Source of the DNA: Janthinobacterium sp. B9-8
GTDB taxonomy: Bacteria > Pseudomonadota > Gammaproteobacteria > Burkholderiales > Chitinibacteraceae
Direction of reading: 5' to 3'
DNA length: 64,000 bases
Assembly (NCBI RefSeq): GCF_000969645.2
Contig: NZ_CP014222.1
Location: 3,661,740 to 3,725,739, forward strand
Positions 52,282-62,103 of the stretch are shown here, piece after piece. Positions within the stretch are counted from its first letter, which is position 1. Each line of letters begins with the position of its first letter. The position numbers and the translations under genes were made by a program. The notes under the pieces were generated by a model. It made no database searches. It worked only from the letters and a program-made list of their open reading frames with translations, and had not been told where the DNA came from.

Positions 52282-53259
52282 TCAAACCGTAATTTCTTCA
52301 ATCCGGTGGCAAGCCACTAAGCGGTCTTCCAGCGGGCGCAGCTGAGGAACTTCTTTGCGGCAGTGGTCGGTGGCAAAGGGGCAGCGGGTGTTGAAGGCGC
52401 AACCGGTGGGTGGGTTGAGCGGGGATGGCAGCTCGCCGAGCAGCTTCACTTTTGCACCACGATCCTCCGCCCGGATGGCTGGCGTGGCCGACATCAGGGC
52501 ACGGGTGTAAGGGTGCAGAGGGCGATCAAACAGAACATCTTTGCTGCCGTGCTCTACCGCGCGGCCAAAGTACATCACCATCACATCGTCGGCGACATGC
52601 TCAACCACAGATAGATTGTGGCTGATAAAGACGTAGGCGATGCCCAGCTCGTCTTGCAGATCCATAAACAGATTCAAAATCTGCGCCTGAATCGAGACAT
52701 CCAGCGCCGAAGTTGGCTCGTCTGCCACCACCACGCTTGGGTTCAGCATCATGGCACGCGCCACGGCGATACGCTGGCGCTGGCCGCCGGAGAACATATG
52801 CGGGTAGCGGTGATAATGCTCAGGCCGTAGGCCAACACGCGTCATCATGGCGCGTACTTTTTCTTCGCGCTCGGCGGCGCTTAAAGATGTATTCAACAGC
52901 AGCGGTTCGGCCAGCATGGTGCCGATTTGTTTACGCGGATTTAAAGAGGCGTAGGGGTTCTGAAACACCATCTGCACTTTAGGGCGCAGTGTTTTTAGAT
53001 CTGCAACACTCGCGCCTACGGTATCGATACCGGCGATTTGCAACTGGCCACTGGTCAAATCTTCGATCAGGGTAAGTTGACGCGCTAAGGTCGATTTACC
53101 ACAGCCCGATTCGCCCACAACGGCCAGTGTTTTCTGCGCCTCTAGGCTAAAGCTCACGCCATTTAAGGCTTTTACCGTGGCGGATGGCTTCATGAAGCCG
53201 CGTGAAACGTGGTAATGGCGAGTAATTTCGCTGGCGACCAGGATAGGATTGTTGCTCAT
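52282..53259 (-). CDS. dppF: Dipeptide ABC transporter ATPase DppF
   Basis: A 325-residue ATPase. Walker [14 protein letters not shown], signature [14 protein letters not shown], Walker [15 protein letters not shown]-loop [12 protein letters not shown]. The C-terminal oligopeptide-transporter extension [18 protein letters not shown] binds the Cys-rich site typical of DppF/OppF. Overlaps dppD by four bases. Works with DppD, DppB and DppC to import dipeptides. OppF is an alternative name; the DppA-like binding protein favours Dpp. Confidence 0.93.
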   Translation of the reverse strand: MSNNPILVASEITRHYHVSRGFMKPSATVKALNGVSFSLEAQKTLAVVGESGCGKSTLARQLTLIEDLTSGQLQIAGIDTVGASVADLKTLRPKVQMVFQNPYASLNPRKQIGTMLAEPLLLNTSLSAAEREEKVRAMMTRVGLRPEHYHRYPHMFSGGQRQRIAVARAMMLNPSVVVADEPTSALDVSIQAQILNLFMDLQDELGIAYVFISHNLSVVEHVADDVMVMYFGRAVEHGSKDVLFDRPLHPYTRALMSATPAIRAEDRGAKVKLLGELPSPLNPPTGCAFNTRCPFATDHCRKEVPQLRPLEDRLVACHRIEEITV

Positions 53260-54236
53260 GCTTGCGGTCTCCCAGCTTCATCCAGTGGTGTAATGCAGCG
53301 CACGGTGCTTGTGCCCGTATTGATCAGCGCTGGACGATTTGTTTTACAGGACTCTTGCACATAGGGGCAGCGTGGCGACAGTAGACAACCCACCGGCCTA
53401 TCGTATTGCCCCGGCACAACGCCGGGTAAAGTCGCCAAGCGATGTGCGCCCTTGCTGTGCTCAGGAATAGAGCTAAGCAGCGCTTGGGTATAAGGGTGGC
53501 GTGGCACGTCAAAGATCGCAGGTACAGGGCTGGTTTCAGCCACTTGGCCGGCATACATCACCACCACACGCTGTGCTACTTCTGCAATCACGGCCAAATC
53601 GTGGGTAATCAGGATCAGCGCCATATCGTGCTGCTTTTGCAGATTAACCAGCAGCTCCATAATCTGCGCTTGCACCGTTACATCCAGCGCGGTGGTTGGC
53701 TCATCAGCAATCAGTAATCGTGGTTTACAAGCAATGGCCATTGCGATCATCACGCGCTGGCTCATGCCGCCAGATAATTGATGCGGGTAGGCATCTAGCC
53801 GTGATTTGGCAGCGGGGATCTCTACCATTTCCAGCAGCTCAATCGCCCGAGCCTTAGCCGCAGCACCACGCAGGCCTTCATGCTCGCGCAGCGTTTCCAT
53901 CAGTTGATAGCCCACGGTATAGGCTGGATTTAGGCTGGAGAGTGCGTCTTGGAAAATCATGGCGATATCTTTGCCGATAATCTTGCGCTTCTCGCCTGCT
54001 TTCATATTCAGCAGATCTTTGCCTTCAAAAGACAATTCATCCGCAGTGACGCGGCCAGGGGCGTCGATCAACCCCATCAAGGCCAGCATGGTCACGCTTT
54101 TACCCGAGCCCGATTCGCCAACAATCCCGACGATCTCGCCACGGTTAATCGAAAAATCGACGCTTTCTACTGCCCGAAATGGCTTATCAACCGAACCAAA
54201 CGCTACGGAGAGGTTTTTTATATCTAATAAACTCAT
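53256..54236 (-). CDS. dppD: Dipeptide ABC transporter ATPase DppD
   Basis: A 326-residue ATPase. Walker [17 protein letters not shown], signature [14 protein letters not shown], Walker [15 protein letters not shown]-loop [13 protein letters not shown]. The Cys-bearing C-terminal segment ([20 protein letters not shown]) may bind an iron-sulfur cluster, as described for DppD. Start at 54236 ([14 protein letters not shown]); an upstream 15-residue extension is rejected. A 177-bp gap with a repeat separates it from dppC. Confidence 0.93.
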   Translation of the reverse strand: MSLLDIKNLSVAFGSVDKPFRAVESVDFSINRGEIVGIVGESGSGKSVTMLALMGLIDAPGRVTADELSFEGKDLLNMKAGEKRKIIGKDIAMIFQDALSSLNPAYTVGYQLMETLREHEGLRGAAAKARAIELLEMVEIPAAKSRLDAYPHQLSGGMSQRVMIAMAIACKPRLLIADEPTTALDVTVQAQIMELLVNLQKQHDMALILITHDLAVIAEVAQRVVVMYAGQVAETSPVPAIFDVPRHPYTQALLSSIPEHSKGAHRLATLPGVVPGQYDRPVGCLLSPRCPYVQESCKTNRPALINTGTSTVRCITPLDEAGRPQA

Positions 54237-54290
54237 CGTTTTCTCTTTATTAGAATCATTACACAAGCTAGCTGCCTGCAACTCTAGGCA

Positions 54291-54412
54291 AACCCAAATC
54301 TTGAACCACGGAGGGCTCAGAGAACACGGAGTTTCACGGAGAAAACCAAGGGAGGTTTTCTCCGTGTTCTCGGTTTTGCTCCGTGTCCTCTGTGTTGAAG
54401 ATTTATGGTTTT
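54291..54412. repeat. Family B bipartite repeat inside the dpp operon
   Basis: AATCTTGAACCACGGAGGG with AACACGGAGTTTCACGGAG, and on the other side TTTCTCCGTGTTCTCGG and CCGTGTCCTCTGTGTTGAAG, form an imperfect long inverted repeat with a short centre. It is the most complete family B copy besides 7807-7917 and lies between dppC and dppD. Confidence 0.85.
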
Positions 54413-54413
54413 T

Positions 54414-55325
54414 TTAAGCCAGCTTTTTCAGTTTTGGATCTAGCGCGTCGCGCAGGCCGTCGCCCATTAGGTTGAGTGCCAATACGGTAATCAGAATGGT
54501 GACCCCCGGCATGGTCACTACCCACCATGCGCGCTCGATATAGTCGCGGGCGGAGGCGAGCATCGTGCCCCATTCAGGCAGCGGCGGCTGAGCACCAAGG
54601 CCCAAGAAACCCAGTGCGGCGGCATCTAGAATGGCGGCGGAGAAACCCATGGTCGCTTGTACGATCAAAGGTGCCATGCAATTAGGCAGCACAGTGTTAA
54701 ACATCAAACGCAGCTGACCCGCACCGGATAATCTGGAAGCAATCACATAATCTTTAGATAGCTCGCCCATGGCAGACGCCCGTGCCAAACGCACATAAGA
54801 CGGCAAGCTCACTACAGAAATCGCCAGAATCGTATTGAGTAAGCCCGGCCCAAGCACGGCCACAATCGCTACCGCCAAGAGCAATGAAGGCAGCGCCATC
54901 ATCACATCCATCGCACGCATGATGGCGGTACCGATAAAGTTGGGATAGAACGCAGCGATCATACCCAGCACAATGCCCGGTAGCAGCGACATCAGCACCG
55001 AAATCAGGCCAATCATCAAGCTCAGACGAGCGCCGTGTAAGAGGCGACTTAAAATATCGCGGCCTACTTCATCCGTGCCTAAGAAAAACTGCATCGATCC
55101 GCCGGTTTGCCAAGCCGGTGGGCTCAGGAAAAACTCGCGGTATTGCTCGGTAGGCGAATGCGGTGCTAGCCATGGCGCAAGCAGCGCGGCCAAGACGAGC
55201 AACACAAAAAAGATAAAAGAAACCAAAGCCCCACGGTTGCTACTAAAGCTTTGCCAGAATTCTTTAAGGGGGGATGGATAGCTGTACAGCGGCTCAGCGG
55301 CCGCCAGAGTTGAAGCGTTTGTCAT
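54414..55325 (-). CDS. dppC: Dipeptide ABC transporter permease DppC
   Basis: A 303-residue permease with an N-terminal OppC-type segment (SFSSNRGALVSFIFFVLLVL) and about six helices. The binding-protein-dependent transport motif reads PSYVRLARASAMGELSKDYV, and LGLGAQPPLPEWGTMLASAR follows. Two bases after dppB. Confidence 0.94.
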   Translation of the reverse strand: MTNASTLAAAEPLYSYPSPLKEFWQSFSSNRGALVSFIFFVLLVLAALLAPWLAPHSPTEQYREFFLSPPAWQTGGSMQFFLGTDEVGRDILSRLLHGARLSLMIGLISVLMSLLPGIVLGMIAAFYPNFIGTAIMRAMDVMMALPSLLLAVAIVAVLGPGLLNTILAISVVSLPSYVRLARASAMGELSKDYVIASRLSGAGQLRLMFNTVLPNCMAPLIVQATMGFSAAILDAAALGFLGLGAQPPLPEWGTMLASARDYIERAWWVVTMPGVTILITVLALNLMGDGLRDALDPKLKKLA

Positions 55326-55327
55326 AC

Positions 55328-56338
55328 TTACCTCGCGTGGCGAATACGTGGATTGATAACGCCGTACAGCACATCAACCAGCAGGTTCACAATAATAATC
55401 AGTGTGGCGATCAGTAAAATACCGCCCTGTACCACCGGATAATCACGACGCGAAATCGAATCGATCAACCACTTACCAATGCCCGGCCAAGAAAAAATAC
55501 TCTCGGTCAGCACGGCACCGGCCAGCATGGTTCCCACTTGCAAACCAATGACTGTCACCACCGTCATCAAAGCATTACGCAGTGCATGCACCAGCACGAT
55601 ACGGGTTTTAGATAGCCCCTTGGCACGTGCAGTACGGATATATTCTTCACGCAATACTTCCAGCATGGACGAGCGCGTCATCCGCGCAATCACCGCCATA
55701 GGAATAGTGCTGAGCACGATGGTCGGTAAAATCAGATGCATAAAGGCCGATTTAAATGCACCTTCTTCACCGGAAATCAGCGTATCAATCAGCATCAGGC
55801 CGGTGACGCGGGTGATATCGAATTCCAGATCAATACGGCCAGAAACCGGCGTCCAGCCTAGCTGCACCGAAAACAGCATAATCAATTGCAAACCTAACCA
55901 GAAAACCGGCATCGAATAACCAGTCAGCGCAGCGCCCATCACGGTGTGGTCTATCCAGCTGCCACGGCGAATAGCGGCAATCATGCCGATCGCCAAACCA
56001 AATACCGAGGCCACCAACATGGCACAGATCGATAGCTCTAATGTGGCCGGAAACAGCGCCCAAAAGTCTTTAATCACCGGCTCATGCGAGACCAGCGACT
56101 GGCCCAGATCGCCTTGCAATACTTTCAGCAGATATTGCCAATACTGCACATATAAAGGCTGATCCAAACCAAGCCGGATCAGGGCTTGGCGATAAAATTC
56201 AGGGTCTAGACGACGCTCGCCCACCATGACCAGAACCGGATCCCCGGGAATCATATGGATCAGGGCAAACGCCAAAACGGTGATGCCTAAAAAGGTAGGA
56301 ATCGTGACGCTTAAGCGGCGCAAAATAAAACTAAACAT
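55328..56338 (-). CDS. dppB: Dipeptide ABC transporter permease DppB
   Basis: A 336-residue permease starting MFSFILRRLSVTIPTFLGIT. The family region IPMAVIARMTRSSMLEVLRE, EYIRTARAKGLSKTRIVLVH is complete. Six helices. It begins 157 bases after the dppA stop codon, with a terminator-like hairpin between. Confidence 0.94.
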   Translation of the reverse strand: MFSFILRRLSVTIPTFLGITVLAFALIHMIPGDPVLVMVGERRLDPEFYRQALIRLGLDQPLYVQYWQYLLKVLQGDLGQSLVSHEPVIKDFWALFPATLELSICAMLVASVFGLAIGMIAAIRRGSWIDHTVMGAALTGYSMPVFWLGLQLIMLFSVQLGWTPVSGRIDLEFDITRVTGLMLIDTLISGEEGAFKSAFMHLILPTIVLSTIPMAVIARMTRSSMLEVLREEYIRTARAKGLSKTRIVLVHALRNALMTVVTVIGLQVGTMLAGAVLTESIFSWPGIGKWLIDSISRRDYPVVQGGILLIATLIIIVNLLVDVLYGVINPRIRHAR

Positions 56339-56445
56339 GGATATTTCCCCATACGACCTATAGCCGTTTGCATATCAACACCGCACAGAACAAAACTCCG
56401 TCCTGCAAATGCAATCTTCATAAATACACTACAAAACGCTTACGC

Positions 56446-56478
56446 AAAAACGGCCGCCCGAATCGCAGCGGCCGCTCT
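56446..56478 (-). terminator. Terminator-like hairpin between dppA and dppB
   Basis: On the minus strand GCGGCCG, loop, CGGCCG followed by TTTTTGCG, about 20 bases after the dppA stop. Partial termination here would give more binding protein than permease, as usual in such operons. Confidence 0.65.
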
Positions 56479-56494
56479 TCTTACTCAAGCAGGT

Positions 56495-58093
56495 TTATTT
56501 CAAGCTGACGCCAACAAAGGAATTCAGACCAAACGGGCTGATTTTGAAGCCTTGCACTTCTTTACGCATCGGCTGATATACAGTCGAGTGAGCAATCGTG
56601 GTCCAAGGGAGTTCGCGTTTAAAGATGTCTTGTGCTTTTTCGTACAACTTAGTGCGCTCGCCTTGATTGTTGATCGTGCGCGCCTTAGTGATTAAGCCGT
56701 CGAAGTCTTTAGCGCACCACTTAGCGTAGTTATTGCCTTCCAAAGCGCCGCAACCCAAGTTCACACCCAGCCAGTTATCAGGATCACCATTGTCACCCGT
56801 CCAACCCACCAGCATCGTGTCGTGCTCACCGGCCTTACCGCGCTTCAGGTACTCGCCCCACTCGTAAGTAGTGATCTTGCCCTTGATGCCCACTTTTTCC
56901 CAATCAGACTGAATCATTTCGGCCATCAGTTTTGCATTCGGGTTGTAAGGGCGTTGTACTGGCATTGCCCACAGGGTGATTTCTGTACCCTCGGCAATAC
57001 CGGCTTTTTTCAGCAGCGCTTTTGCTTTAACCGGATCGTAATTCTGATCTTTCAGCTTTTTGTTGTAAGACCACTGGGTAGGCGGCATTGGGTTGGTGGC
57101 CGCTTGGCCTGCACCCTGATAAACCGCTTCGATAATGGCTTTTTTATTGATCGCCATATCAAGAGCTTGGCGAACTTCCAGCTTATCGAGTGGCTTATGC
57201 TGTACGTTGTAAGCCAGATAGCCCAGATTAAAACCGGCTTGCGATGGCACAGTCAGTGCAGTGTTTTCTGTCATGGCTTTTAAATCAGCCGGACGCGGGT
57301 AAACCATCACCTGGCATTCACCCTTTTGCAGTTTTTGGTAACGCACAGACGCATCCGGCGTAATCGCAAAAATCAGCTTGCCCAGTTTTACATCGCCTTT
57401 CTTCCAATATTGCTCATTGGCATCAAAGCGAATATTGCTGTCTTTTTGATAGCTTTTGAAAATAAACGGGCCAGTACCAATAGGCATGGTGTTCATTTGC
57501 GATGTCTTGCCGCTCTTCACCAGGCTATCGGCGTATTCAGCCGAATAGATTGAGGCAAAAGACATGGCGATATTTTGCAAGAATGCTGCATCTACCGTTT
57601 TAAGCTTTAAGCGAATGGTATAAGCATCCACTTTTTCGATGCCCACGATATTGGTGTCGAGAGCCATATCAGCAACGTATGGGAAATCGGATGGCGCTGC
57701 CTTATTAAATGGCAGGTTTTTATCCGTCATGCGCTGGAAAGTAAACGCCACATCGTCGGCGTTAAAATCGCGGCTTGGCTTAAAGTAAGGCGTGGTATGA
57801 AACTTCACGCCTTTACGTAGATTAAAGGTGTATGTCAGACCATCTGGCGATACTTCCCATTTTTCAGCAAGGCCTGGCTCGATTTGGGTAGAGCCTTGTT
57901 TGAATTGAACCAAGCGATTGAAAACAGTTTCTGCCGATGCATCAAAATCAGTGCCTGAGGTATAGCGCACGGGGTCAAAACCAGCCGGGCTGCCTTCTGA
58001 GCAAAAAATCAAAGTCTTACCAGCGGCCATCGCCGTACCGGCATTCAATGCACACGCCGTAGCGAGGATAAATCCGAGCTGTTTCAATCGCAT
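56495..58093 (-). CDS. dppA: Dipeptide-binding periplasmic protein DppA
   Basis: A 532-residue family 5 solute-binding protein with signal peptide (GFILATACALNAGTAMA). KTLIFCSEGSPAGFDPVRYT, SGTDFDASAETVFNRLVQFK and the C-terminal YQPMRKEVQGFKISPFGLNS are very like E. coli DppA. Two cysteine pairs (FCSEG; LGCGA...WCAKD) match the DppA disulfides. Promoter-proximal gene of dppABCDF. Confidence 0.94.
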   Translation of the reverse strand: MRLKQLGFILATACALNAGTAMAAGKTLIFCSEGSPAGFDPVRYTSGTDFDASAETVFNRLVQFKQGSTQIEPGLAEKWEVSPDGLTYTFNLRKGVKFHTTPYFKPSRDFNADDVAFTFQRMTDKNLPFNKAAPSDFPYVADMALDTNIVGIEKVDAYTIRLKLKTVDAAFLQNIAMSFASIYSAEYADSLVKSGKTSQMNTMPIGTGPFIFKSYQKDSNIRFDANEQYWKKGDVKLGKLIFAITPDASVRYQKLQKGECQVMVYPRPADLKAMTENTALTVPSQAGFNLGYLAYNVQHKPLDKLEVRQALDMAINKKAIIEAVYQGAGQAATNPMPPTQWSYNKKLKDQNYDPVKAKALLKKAGIAEGTEITLWAMPVQRPYNPNAKLMAEMIQSDWEKVGIKGKITTYEWGEYLKRGKAGEHDTMLVGWTGDNGDPDNWLGVNLGCGALEGNNYAKWCAKDFDGLITKARTINNQGERTKLYEKAQDIFKRELPWTTIAHSTVYQPMRKEVQGFKISPFGLNSFVGVSLK

Positions 58094-58583
58094 TAGTGAT
58101 TCTCCTACCTTACTGAGTTAATAGAAAAAACGCATACAGAGTCTTAAAAAGTGCTGTCTATCAGTAAACCTACAAATAGGGCCAAGTCCTACTAGAGATA
58201 TCCCCAACACTTTTCTAGCTGGCCGCTTAGCCAGGTTCATTCTGGCTATGCTGACGGCCTTCTTCGTGCATTAAAAAACGATATAAATCATCACTCAAGC
58301 GCAAAAATATCATCCTTATTCGCGGCCCCTTCACAGACCCGCAACATAAGCTCATAATTAATAATTATTTGGCATAAAACACCCAAATCGCACACTACAA
58401 TGCTTTTATATCGTAGTTTGTCAGAATAGATGAAAGAATAAAAAATCACAGATACAAGTAAATATACCCGAATAAAATAGCTAAATTTGGACTTGCATCC
58501 TATTTTCTTACAAAAATTACTGGTTAATATGTAAGCAAAATCTCCATTTTTACAACAGACATACCACTCACGATCCCGTCTCT
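58094..58583. other. Control region upstream of dppA
   Basis: 490 bases without a gene. The half nearest dppA (58140-58290) has moderately GC-rich sequence with a possible stem (CTGGCCGCTTAGCCAG) at about 58220-58235, and the far half is AT-rich. No riboswitch class could be recognised. Confidence 0.4.
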
Positions 58584-58616
58584 AAAAAAAACGACTCCGG
58601 CTGGAGTCGTTTTTTG
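58584..58616. terminator. Intrinsic terminator downstream of the PEP-CTERM gene
   Basis: AAAAAACGACTCC-GGCT-GGAGTCGTTTTTT: 13-bp perfect stem with A-run and T-run on either side, functional on both strands. It lies about 17 bases after the stop codon at 58633. Confidence 0.93.
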
Positions 58617-58632
58617 CATCCTTCAATAGTAT

Positions 58633-59235
58633 TTACGCCATTTTAATCAAGCTACTACGTCTGCGGTGCTGCAGCCCTAGGCCCAGTAAGCCTAAACCCA
58701 GCAAAGCATAGGTTTCTGGCTCTGGTACAGGTGTGATTGTGGCCGCTGTATTCAGACTTTTAAAATCCAAAGCTTGGCCGGGTGTGAACTCAGCAAAAAC
58801 AATGGCCCCCGATGGATCATTGCTTAACAAAGCATTTGCGCTTTGATCAAACAAAGAAAAAGCAAAACTGGTGCCTGAACCTAGCGGCGCATTATTGCCT
58901 TCAAATTCAATATTAAACTGCAGCTTTTTGCCAAAAACCACACTCTGAGTAAATTGATTTGGCAATGTATTCTCTAGTTGCAGCGTAGTTTGTAATTGCC
59001 CCACCGCGTTAAACGTATTGCCCGCATCAACCGCACCCAAGCTAGCGCCGCGATACTGGCTCACCAAGGCACGCACCCACGGTGAATCGCTAAGCCCATT
59101 TAAACCCAAAGCCACAAAGCCACCTTGACCTTCTAGTGAAGTGGTATCGATATCAACGTGGTATATCGCCGCTGAAGCCATACTGCTGCAAGCGAGCAAA
59201 AGGCTGGCTAAAGCCAGTTTAAGAGCGTGGTTCAT
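58633..59235 (-). CDS. PEP-CTERM sorted exported protein
   Basis: A 200-residue exported protein with signal peptide (LALASLLLACSSMASA) and C-terminal sorting tail: VPEPETYALLGLGLLGLG followed by QHRRRSS. The PEP-CTERM tail is recognised by an exosortase (not in this window). The middle region (SPWVRALVSQYRGASLGAVD; NTLPNQFTQSVVFGKKLQFN) resembles the NF038129-type PEP-CTERM proteins; no catalytic function is evident. Its ATG shares a base with the stop codon of the nuclease gene (TAATG), so translation is coupled. Confidence 0.88.
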   Translation of the reverse strand: MNHALKLALASLLLACSSMASAAIYHVDIDTTSLEGQGGFVALGLNGLSDSPWVRALVSQYRGASLGAVDAGNTFNAVGQLQTTLQLENTLPNQFTQSVVFGKKLQFNIEFEGNNAPLGSGTSFAFSLFDQSANALLSNDPSGAIVFAEFTPGQALDFKSLNTAATITPVPEPETYALLGLGLLGLGLQHRRRSSLIKMA

Positions 59236-61922
59236 TATTTAACTTCCTTATTCGCAAGAATTTGTACGCTGTAATTGATGATGCTACGAGCTGGATTAGC
59301 AAATTTCAGCGGCAAAACCAAAGGCGTGCCTGCCACCACATCAGCCAATAACACACCTTCTGTGCCATTGAGCAGGCTGACACCAGCAGGCAGATCTTTA
59401 ATCAGCACCCGAACCGGGCCGGTGGCGCTGTTCTGAGCGGCCAGAGTGAGCGTGCCGTTAAAGGTTTTGCTTGCCATGTTGTAAACCACGCCGGATTTCT
59501 TCAGCGCAAAGCGCGCGCTCACATCAAACCATTGCTTAGGCAGCGTTAATCTGGCGACTTCCGGCTCGTGATCTGAAGTTTGATCGGCAAACTCTGCGTT
59601 CACGTGAACCACATCGTATTCAGCACGGGCAGCAAGCGCTGGCGACACCAGAATATGATCCAGCGCCTGGCTATTACCCTCGTAAACATAGGTATAACGC
59701 TCGCCTTCAGGTAGATTTTCAACCAGATCAACCATACCTACCGCTTTGAGGCGGGCTACGCTGTCTGAAAACTGAAAATCATTAATATCGCCCAGCACCA
59801 CCACATTGGCATTACGATCCAAGGTATTAATCCGGCCTACAAAATCAGCCACAATTTGAGCCTGGCTGTTGCGCTGTACTTCCGAGCTGCGAGCTGCTGG
59901 TTGGAAACGACCACTTAAAGGCTGATCACCACCTTTAGAATTAAAGTGGTTGGCAATCACAAACAGTTTCTGGCCATTAAATGAAAACTCACCTACCAGC
60001 GGCTTGCGGCTGGAATTAAAAGCAGAATCAAGCGGCAAAATACGGCCCGGGCTAGCGGTCAGGCATGCTTGCTCTGAGCATGCCACTACATCAACCGCCT
60101 TGGTAGACGTGCCACCCGCGCGATCAATAAAGCTCACTCGAGCAGGGTTAAATAAGAACGCCTGACGAATATTGCCGCCTGGCTCACCACCATCCAGCCC
60201 ATCTACCGGGTTAATCTGGCGATATTGATAAAGAGGGCCGCCTGCACTTTGTACCGCAGCCATCAGCTTGCCCAACGTTTGGGACGAATCAACCGTGCCA
60301 TCGCTGGTTGCACCGTTATTGTCCTGAATTTCCATCAGACCAACGATATCCGGCGATTGCAGATTTTGAACGATTTGCGCCGCTAAACGGGCAAACTTGG
60401 CTTCACCTTCTTTAGCATCCAAGTTTTCTACATTGAACGAGGCAATCGCCAGCTCATCAGCAGTATGCTTGCGCGTCACTTCTGGCTGCAGATTGCTGCT
60501 CACTACCGCCGATAATTCGCTCAGTACAACGTTGTAATTAGCGAAGTTGTAATCCATCACACCCACCGCCTGCGGGAACCAATCACCCACATTCACCACC
60601 GGAGCAGTCACCACTCCAGAAGCCAGCTTGATGCGCTCCGGGTTGAAATCTGTTTCTGTAATCACCACCCCACCCCGCGGCGTGCGCGGGCTGGCATCAC
60701 GGCCGTGATTAGCCACTACAAAAACATCGCCAAATTTATTAGTCGGGCCAGTTGCTACCGCAGCATCAACCTGCACCCGCATACCTTCCAGACTTTCATA
60801 AAAATCGAGGCCATTGGCCAAATCGAGCTGAGCCGCTTGCTCGATATCGCCCACGCTGCCTTGCCACATACGCTGATTAGGGATATTGCTGCCCAAAATA
60901 ACGGCAGCAGGCAGTGCATTGCCTGATGACAATTTACTTACACCACCCACGGCCAATTTAATCTGTGTGGTTGATAAGTTCTGAGTACCGCCCGTTCCTC
61001 CCGGGCGGAATTCATTCACCACACCCGAAACCAGTACCGAATCACCCGCCGCAACACTAGGTGCACTGCCCACAAAAACAAAAATCCCTTCCGAAGTTAA
61101 AGGATCGTTATCTGCTTGCAGATCTTGCATATAAAAGCCATTACTACCCACTAGTGTGACCACACCTGCCACATTACTCACGCTACGGTTTTCCATCACA
61201 GTGCGATGTGCTCGGCCCTGAATATCATGGATACGCTGTGCGCTTGGTGTTGGTGTTGGCGTTGGCGTTGGCGTTGGCGTTGGCGTTGTGCCACCGTCAC
61301 AGGTTTTAATCAGCGTTGCCGTATTACGTGGGGCAGGGGTCGTCGCGATAAAATCAGCGCTATTATCATTGCTATCGATGCAACCCGCGTTTTTACGTAC
61401 TGCCGCCGTACTATTACTTAAAACAACGCTTGGGTTAGTTTCTGCATTATTGGCAGTACCAAAACCAAGGTAATCAAGCACGCCGGGCTGGCCGCTACAT
61501 TGGGTGCCGCAGCTCAATGCTGTGTTATTAGATACCAAGGCCACTTTGCCGCTGCTACCGCTTAAGGCTAAAGTACCCACCGCATCTGGCGTAGGTAAAT
61601 TAGCGCTGCCCCCCGTACCTGCGGCCTGCTGAATCAGATAATACTGACCAGCAAGCAATACGCCGCTTAACGGCGTTTTTTGCCAAGAGCCACCCGTTGC
61701 GGAAGCATATTGCACGCTCCAGCCATTGAGCACTTCCGGCTTATCCCCGGCATTGTATAACTCGATAAAATCATTTTTAAATATCGCACCGCTATTACCG
61801 CCGCCGCCATAAACCTGACTAATCAGCACAGCAGAATGAGCTGGAGCAGCCATCCCCCAAGCCATCAGACATAGCGCCATTAATTTTTTTAATTTGCAGC
61901 TCTCAACTGTTTTCTTATTCAT
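59235..61922 (-). CDS. ExeM/NucH-type secreted nuclease with lamin-tail domain
   Basis: An 895-residue exported protein. In order: signal peptide; lamin-tail domain (VLISQVYGGGGNSGAIFKND, FIELYNAGDKPEVLNGWSVQ); Thr-Pro linker at about residue 213-226; OB-fold/DNA-binding region; endonuclease/exonuclease/phosphatase domain (ASFNVENLDAKEGEAKFARL, IVGLMEIQDNNG, FVIANHFNSKGGD, VVVLGDINDF, SDHEPEVARL), which includes the acid and His catalytic residues; and a C-terminal beta domain. ExeM relatives in Shewanella degrade extracellular DNA and carry a sorting tail; none is seen here, but the coupled PEP-CTERM gene follows. Confidence 0.9.
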   Translation of the reverse strand: MNKKTVESCKLKKLMALCLMAWGMAAPAHSAVLISQVYGGGGNSGAIFKNDFIELYNAGDKPEVLNGWSVQYASATGGSWQKTPLSGVLLAGQYYLIQQAAGTGGSANLPTPDAVGTLALSGSSGKVALVSNNTALSCGTQCSGQPGVLDYLGFGTANNAETNPSVVLSNSTAAVRKNAGCIDSNDNSADFIATTPAPRNTATLIKTCDGGTTPTPTPTPTPTPTPSAQRIHDIQGRAHRTVMENRSVSNVAGVVTLVGSNGFYMQDLQADNDPLTSEGIFVFVGSAPSVAAGDSVLVSGVVNEFRPGGTGGTQNLSTTQIKLAVGGVSKLSSGNALPAAVILGSNIPNQRMWQGSVGDIEQAAQLDLANGLDFYESLEGMRVQVDAAVATGPTNKFGDVFVVANHGRDASPRTPRGGVVITETDFNPERIKLASGVVTAPVVNVGDWFPQAVGVMDYNFANYNVVLSELSAVVSSNLQPEVTRKHTADELAIASFNVENLDAKEGEAKFARLAAQIVQNLQSPDIVGLMEIQDNNGATSDGTVDSSQTLGKLMAAVQSAGGPLYQYRQINPVDGLDGGEPGGNIRQAFLFNPARVSFIDRAGGTSTKAVDVVACSEQACLTASPGRILPLDSAFNSSRKPLVGEFSFNGQKLFVIANHFNSKGGDQPLSGRFQPAARSSEVQRNSQAQIVADFVGRINTLDRNANVVVLGDINDFQFSDSVARLKAVGMVDLVENLPEGERYTYVYEGNSQALDHILVSPALAARAEYDVVHVNAEFADQTSDHEPEVARLTLPKQWFDVSARFALKKSGVVYNMASKTFNGTLTLAAQNSATGPVRVLIKDLPAGVSLLNGTEGVLLADVVAGTPLVLPLKFANPARSIINYSVQILANKEVK
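61246..61286. repeat. GGTGTT/GGCGTT hexamer tract encoding Thr-Pro linker
   Basis: Seven or so copies of a six-base unit that encode the Thr-Pro linker of the nuclease. The same repeat type is seen at 44229-44390 in an unrelated lipoprotein gene. Confidence 0.8.
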
Positions 61923-62103
61923 TGCAACCCCTGCTAAACAATATGGTTTTTGATACCCCGATGTGGGGCTAGACCATATAGAGACAATATGAAGGCAAAG
62001 TGTCAGGAATATGACAGATTTAATACAGTAGTAAACGCTAATGATCAGCCTACCAGCAGGAAAAATGAAAGCTTAGGATTGCCGCCCATTAAGGGAAGCC
62101 AAG

